From Chloracidobacterium sp. (GTDB lineage Bacteria > Acidobacteriota > Blastocatellia > Pyrinomonadales > Pyrinomonadaceae), in the NCBI GenBank assembly GCA_016715795.1, contig JADJXP010000002.1, positions 1,736,001 through 1,800,000 of the forward strand: a stretch of DNA of 64,000 nt, given 5' to 3'. Below, one piece after another: positions 61,696 to 64,000 of this stretch. Position 1 is the stretch's first letter. The number at the start of each line of letters is the position of its first letter. The notes under the pieces are model-generated. The model saw only the letters and a program-made list of their open reading frames with translations, was not told the DNA's origin and ran no database searches. The position numbers were made by a program, and so were the translations under genes.

Positions 61696-61953
61696 ATGCA
61701 CATAGTTCGCACGGCAAAGCCGATCAGAGAAATGGCCGAGGTCAAGCTGTGGCCGTGTGGCGGCTGCAATTCTGTTCACATGGCCGTACGCGGGATGGTT
61801 CTAAACTTCTCTCGCGAAGAGTTCTCCACGTTTACCGAGGCCGTGGTGGATATTTACTACGGGGCTTCTCCGTTGGCAGATCCCGATCATTCGATAGTCG
61901 ATCTGCTCGCCGACGAGATAGGCGATCCGTCAACTGCACCGAACATTCATTAA
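61696..61953 (+). CDS. small Cys-containing protein of unknown function
   Basis: An 85-residue protein starting MHIVRTAKPIREMAEVKLWPCGGCNSVHMAVRGMVLNFSREEFSTF. The start is fixed by AAAGGAG 8 bases upstream. The CGGC pair close to HM, together with LNFSREEF and the acidic C-terminal half (DIYY...DHSIVDLLADEIGD), gives a compact alpha/beta look. I do not recognise a family; a metal-binding Cys pair is plausible. Confidence 0.6.
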   Translation: MHIVRTAKPIREMAEVKLWPCGGCNSVHMAVRGMVLNFSREEFSTFTEAVVDIYYGASPLADPDHSIVDLLADEIGDPSTAPNIH

Positions 61954-61999
61954 GCTCCCTACCTGGCAAAACCGTAAAACCGATCGTCAAGGATCATAA

Positions 62000-62023
62000 G
62001 GCACCGCTCGCACAAGCGGTGCC
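62000..62023. terminator. GC-rich hairpin
   Basis: ggcaccgct and agcggtgcc pair perfectly (9 bp, 6-nt loop) 47 bases after the previous gene. No T run follows on either strand, so it may be a repeat and not a true terminator. Confidence 0.45.
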
Positions 62024-62061
62024 TCCCGCCTCTAAAGGCTTGGTTACGGTTTCTTCCTTCT

Positions 62062-62298
62062 TTAGATCGGGTCGCCCGTGATCTTTTTGACCACGCCGCC
62101 GCTAAACTGCCGCGTCTCCCAGATCTCATCGATTGCGGTACCCTCCTCTATCAGCTTCATGCGGCCCCAGTACACAAACCGGTTGTCGGTGACATGGTTG
62201 ACACCGCTGCCGTAGCAATCGACAAACGTCCCGCCCCGGCCGTCTCCTCGATGATTCCGCTGCAGCAAAGAGGGATGAATTGTCCTTTCCTGTGACAT
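62062..62298 (-). CDS. doubtful small protein
   Basis: A 78-codon frame, C-terminus TFVDCYGSGVNHVTDNRFVYWGRMKLIEEGTAIDEIWETRQFSGG. The second half has natural-looking protein composition, the first (SLLQRNHRGDGRGG) less so. A neighbouring frame upstream carries CEACGRDYD, so the true gene could be longer and broken by a frameshift. No ribosome-binding site is seen. Confidence 0.3.
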   Translation of the reverse strand: MSQERTIHPSLLQRNHRGDGRGGTFVDCYGSGVNHVTDNRFVYWGRMKLIEEGTAIDEIWETRQFSGGVVKKITGDPI

Positions 62299-62400
62299 CG
62301 ATAAATCCGTCTTTTTCTGCGATAGATATCGTAGTCACGGCCGCATGCTTCGCATTCGTTTGCCCCGAACATCCTTTTTCGTCATACTTTCCTTTGCTTT

Positions 62401-63855
62401 ATGCCCAATACTCCAACACCGAACGCGAGCTATAGCCTCACATTACGCGTTCGCATCGAAAACCAGCCCGGCAAGCTCGGCGAGATCACGACTGCCATCG
62501 GAAACGCAGGAGGCGACATCGAGGGCATCGATATTGTCAGCGTCGGCAAGGATTTTCTGATCCGCGATATCACCGTGAACGCGGCCAGCGAAACCCATGA
62601 CAAAGAGATAGTTTCGGCGATCGAGGATATCGACGGCGTTGAGGTTGTCAACGTCTCGGACCGCACATTTCTCATGCACCTCGGCGGTAAGATCGAGATC
62701 GTCTCAAAGATGCCGCTAAAGACACGCAGCGACCTGTCAATGGCATATACGCCGGGCGTCGCAAGAATATGCGAGGCGATACACAAGGACCGCGAAAAGC
62801 GCTTTAATCTTACGATCAAGAAGAACACGGTCGCGGTCGTCTCGGACGGAACGGCTGTGCTCGGGCTTGGCGATATCGGCCCGGCCGCGGCCATGCCTGT
62901 AATGGAGGGTAAGTGCCAGCTCTTCAAGGAATTCGGCGGCGTCGATGCGTTCCCGATCTGTCTCAATACAAAAGATCCGCACGAGATCGTTCAGACGATC
63001 CGCAATATTTCCGTGGCCTTTGGCGGGATCAATCTCGAGGACATATCAGCACCGAGGTGCTTCGAGATCGAAGAGCGACTCAAGGAAGAACTCAATATTC
63101 CGGTCTTTCACGACGACCAGCACGGCACTGCCGTGGTCGTCCTTGCCGCATTGATCAACGCACTAAAGATCGTCGGCAAACGGATGGATGACGTAAAGGT
63201 CGTCGTCAACGGCATCGGTGCTGCGGGCGTCGCATGCTCAAAGATCGTCATGGCCGCCGGCGTCAAGAACATTATCGGCTGTGATACGACGGGAGCCATT
63301 TACGACGGCCGCAAAGAGAATATGAATTGGGTCAAAGATTGGTATGCCCGCAACACCAACCCTGACAAGGAGCAGGGCACTGTCCACGAGGTCATCAAAG
63401 GTGCTGATGTGTTCTTCGGCCTGTCGGCCCCCGGGCTGCTGACACCCGCCGACCTGGACACGATGGCAAAGGACCCGATCGTCTTTGCGATGGCCAATCC
63501 TGTGCCCGAGATCATGCCCGAGGATGCCGAAGGCCACGTCGCCGTAATGGCCACGGGCCGCAGCGATTATCCTAATCAGATCAATAATGTCTTGTGTTTC
63601 CCGGGCATCTTTCGCGGAGCACTGAATTGCCGGGCGGCACAGATCAACGGCCCGATGAAGCTCGCCGCGGCCAATGCGATCGCGGAAACGATCTCTGACG
63701 AGGAGCTTCATCCGGACTATATCATCCCGTCGGTCTTTGACCGCCGCGTGGCAGAGGCCGTGGCGAGCCGCGTAGAGGATGCCGCATACATATCCGGCGT
63801 CGCACGTCGTGACAGGACGAACGCGGATATATCGTTTGAGGCATCGATGGCCTGA
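62401..63855 (+). CDS. NAD(P)-dependent malic enzyme with N-terminal ACT domain
   Basis: Oxidatively decarboxylates malate to pyruvate. Residues about 10-90 form an ACT domain (LTLRVRIENQPGKLGEITTAIGNAGGDIEGIDIVSV), a usual site of amino-acid feedback. The malic enzyme body follows: MAYTPGVARICEAI with catalytic Tyr, TVAVVSDGTAVLGLGDIGPAAAMPVMEGK with catalytic Lys, and the metal-binding VFHDDQHGTAVV. The nucleotide site is VVNGIGAAGVA. Length 484 residues. It is a stand-alone gene before a hemolysin III-like gene. Confidence 0.94.
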   Translation: MPNTPTPNASYSLTLRVRIENQPGKLGEITTAIGNAGGDIEGIDIVSVGKDFLIRDITVNAASETHDKEIVSAIEDIDGVEVVNVSDRTFLMHLGGKIEIVSKMPLKTRSDLSMAYTPGVARICEAIHKDREKRFNLTIKKNTVAVVSDGTAVLGLGDIGPAAAMPVMEGKCQLFKEFGGVDAFPICLNTKDPHEIVQTIRNISVAFGGINLEDISAPRCFEIEERLKEELNIPVFHDDQHGTAVVVLAALINALKIVGKRMDDVKVVVNGIGAAGVACSKIVMAAGVKNIIGCDTTGAIYDGRKENMNWVKDWYARNTNPDKEQGTVHEVIKGADVFFGLSAPGLLTPADLDTMAKDPIVFAMANPVPEIMPEDAEGHVAVMATGRSDYPNQINNVLCFPGIFRGALNCRAAQINGPMKLAAANAIAETISDEELHPDYIIPSVFDRRVAEAVASRVEDAAYISGVARRDRTNADISFEASMA

Positions 63856-63863
63856 CCAAAACT

Positions 63864-64000
63864 ATGTTGATGATCCGGCTGAGACAATTGAGTGTAGAGG
63901 AAGTAGCGAATACGCTGACCCATGGCGTCGGCCTTGTCCTGAGCGTCGCAGGATTCGTGTTCCTGACAGCGCTCGGGATCCTGCACGGTGACGCGTGGCA
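63864..64000 (+). CDS. hemolysin III/TrhA-family membrane protein (3' end beyond window)
   Basis: The first 45 codons encode MLMIRLRQLSVEEVANTLTHGVGLVLSVAGFVFL and a second hydrophobic stretch. EE(V/I)ANTLTHGVG with its conserved His is the signature start of the TrhA/YqfA group of seven-pass membrane proteins. A second ATG two codons in is equally possible. Only the N-terminal 1-2 helices are in view. Confidence 0.8.
   Translation, partial: MLMIRLRQLSVEEVANTLTHGVGLVLSVAGFVFLTALGILHGDAW

Overview
The window looks like an ordinary chromosomal stretch of a moderately GC-rich, free-living Gram-negative heterotroph. The best guess is an Acidobacteriota member of the Blastocatellia/Pyrinomonadales type. 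That rests on an Oar-like TonB receptor with a carboxypeptidase-regulatory N-terminus, many secreted TPR and lipoproteins, DUF2911 and DUF1385 proteins, a cyanophycin locus and a very high density of short palindromic repeats. The lineage is inferred from gene style only; no rRNA gene is present.

Layout. 1-10.9 kb: 3' end-truncated UvrD/PcrA helicase, isochorismatase-like hydrolase, a 55-residue membrane peptide, YbgC thioesterase, tRNA-Gln(CUG), smpB, leucyl aminopeptidase, a lipoprotein, sucC, a decayed DUF433/DUF5615 toxin-antitoxin pair, a DinB protein, dnaB and a brnTA module. 10.9-16.4 kb: a leftward translation block of ispE, tRNA-Gln(UUG), prs (frameshifted), rplY/ctc, pth, rpsF, rpsR and rplI, with a secreted CAP protein beyond. 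16.6-30.6 kb: copper-type P-ATPase, then a cyanophycin locus (isoaspartyl peptidase, cphA, cphB) with carB, murB and a large TPR protein. 30.8-37 kb: EF-G paralogue, DUF2911 protein, tetraheme cytochrome c, class A beta-lactamase, beta-propeller protein. 37-43.7 kb: vapBC, pilT, rpsA, HU/IHF, HIT hydrolase, two membrane proteins. 43.7-57.9 kb: pgpH, hflX, a TPR protein, a frameshifted TonB receptor, histidine phosphatase, mntA/hepT, prfA, DUF1385, rpmE and a methyltransferase. 57.9-64 kb: a rightward cluster of VOC protein, FAD oxidoreductase, deacetylase, zinc ribbon and enoyl-CoA hydratase, then ACT-malic enzyme and a truncated TrhA/hemolysin III gene.

How the parts work together. CarB supplies carbamoyl phosphate for arginine, CphA polymerises Asp and Arg, CphB depolymerises the product to beta-Asp-Arg, and the isoaspartyl peptidase splits the dipeptide. 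The window therefore holds a nearly complete nitrogen-reserve cycle.

The most striking signal is a set of short inverted-repeat elements. Between genes they form nested palindromes, terminators and a cassette around a GxxExxY gene. Within genes they appear to supply coding sequence: in-frame insertions in carB, the isoaspartyl peptidase and possibly copA and murB. One palindrome supplies the stop codons of both convergent genes iaaA and cphA. Two apparent single-base frameshifts (prs and the TonB receptor) lie in G/C runs and may be assembly errors.

Stretches without genes longer than about 300 bases are 2349-2768, which holds a consensus-like leftward promoter and two repeat families, and 39172-39482, which holds the pilT terminator and a probable rpsA promoter.
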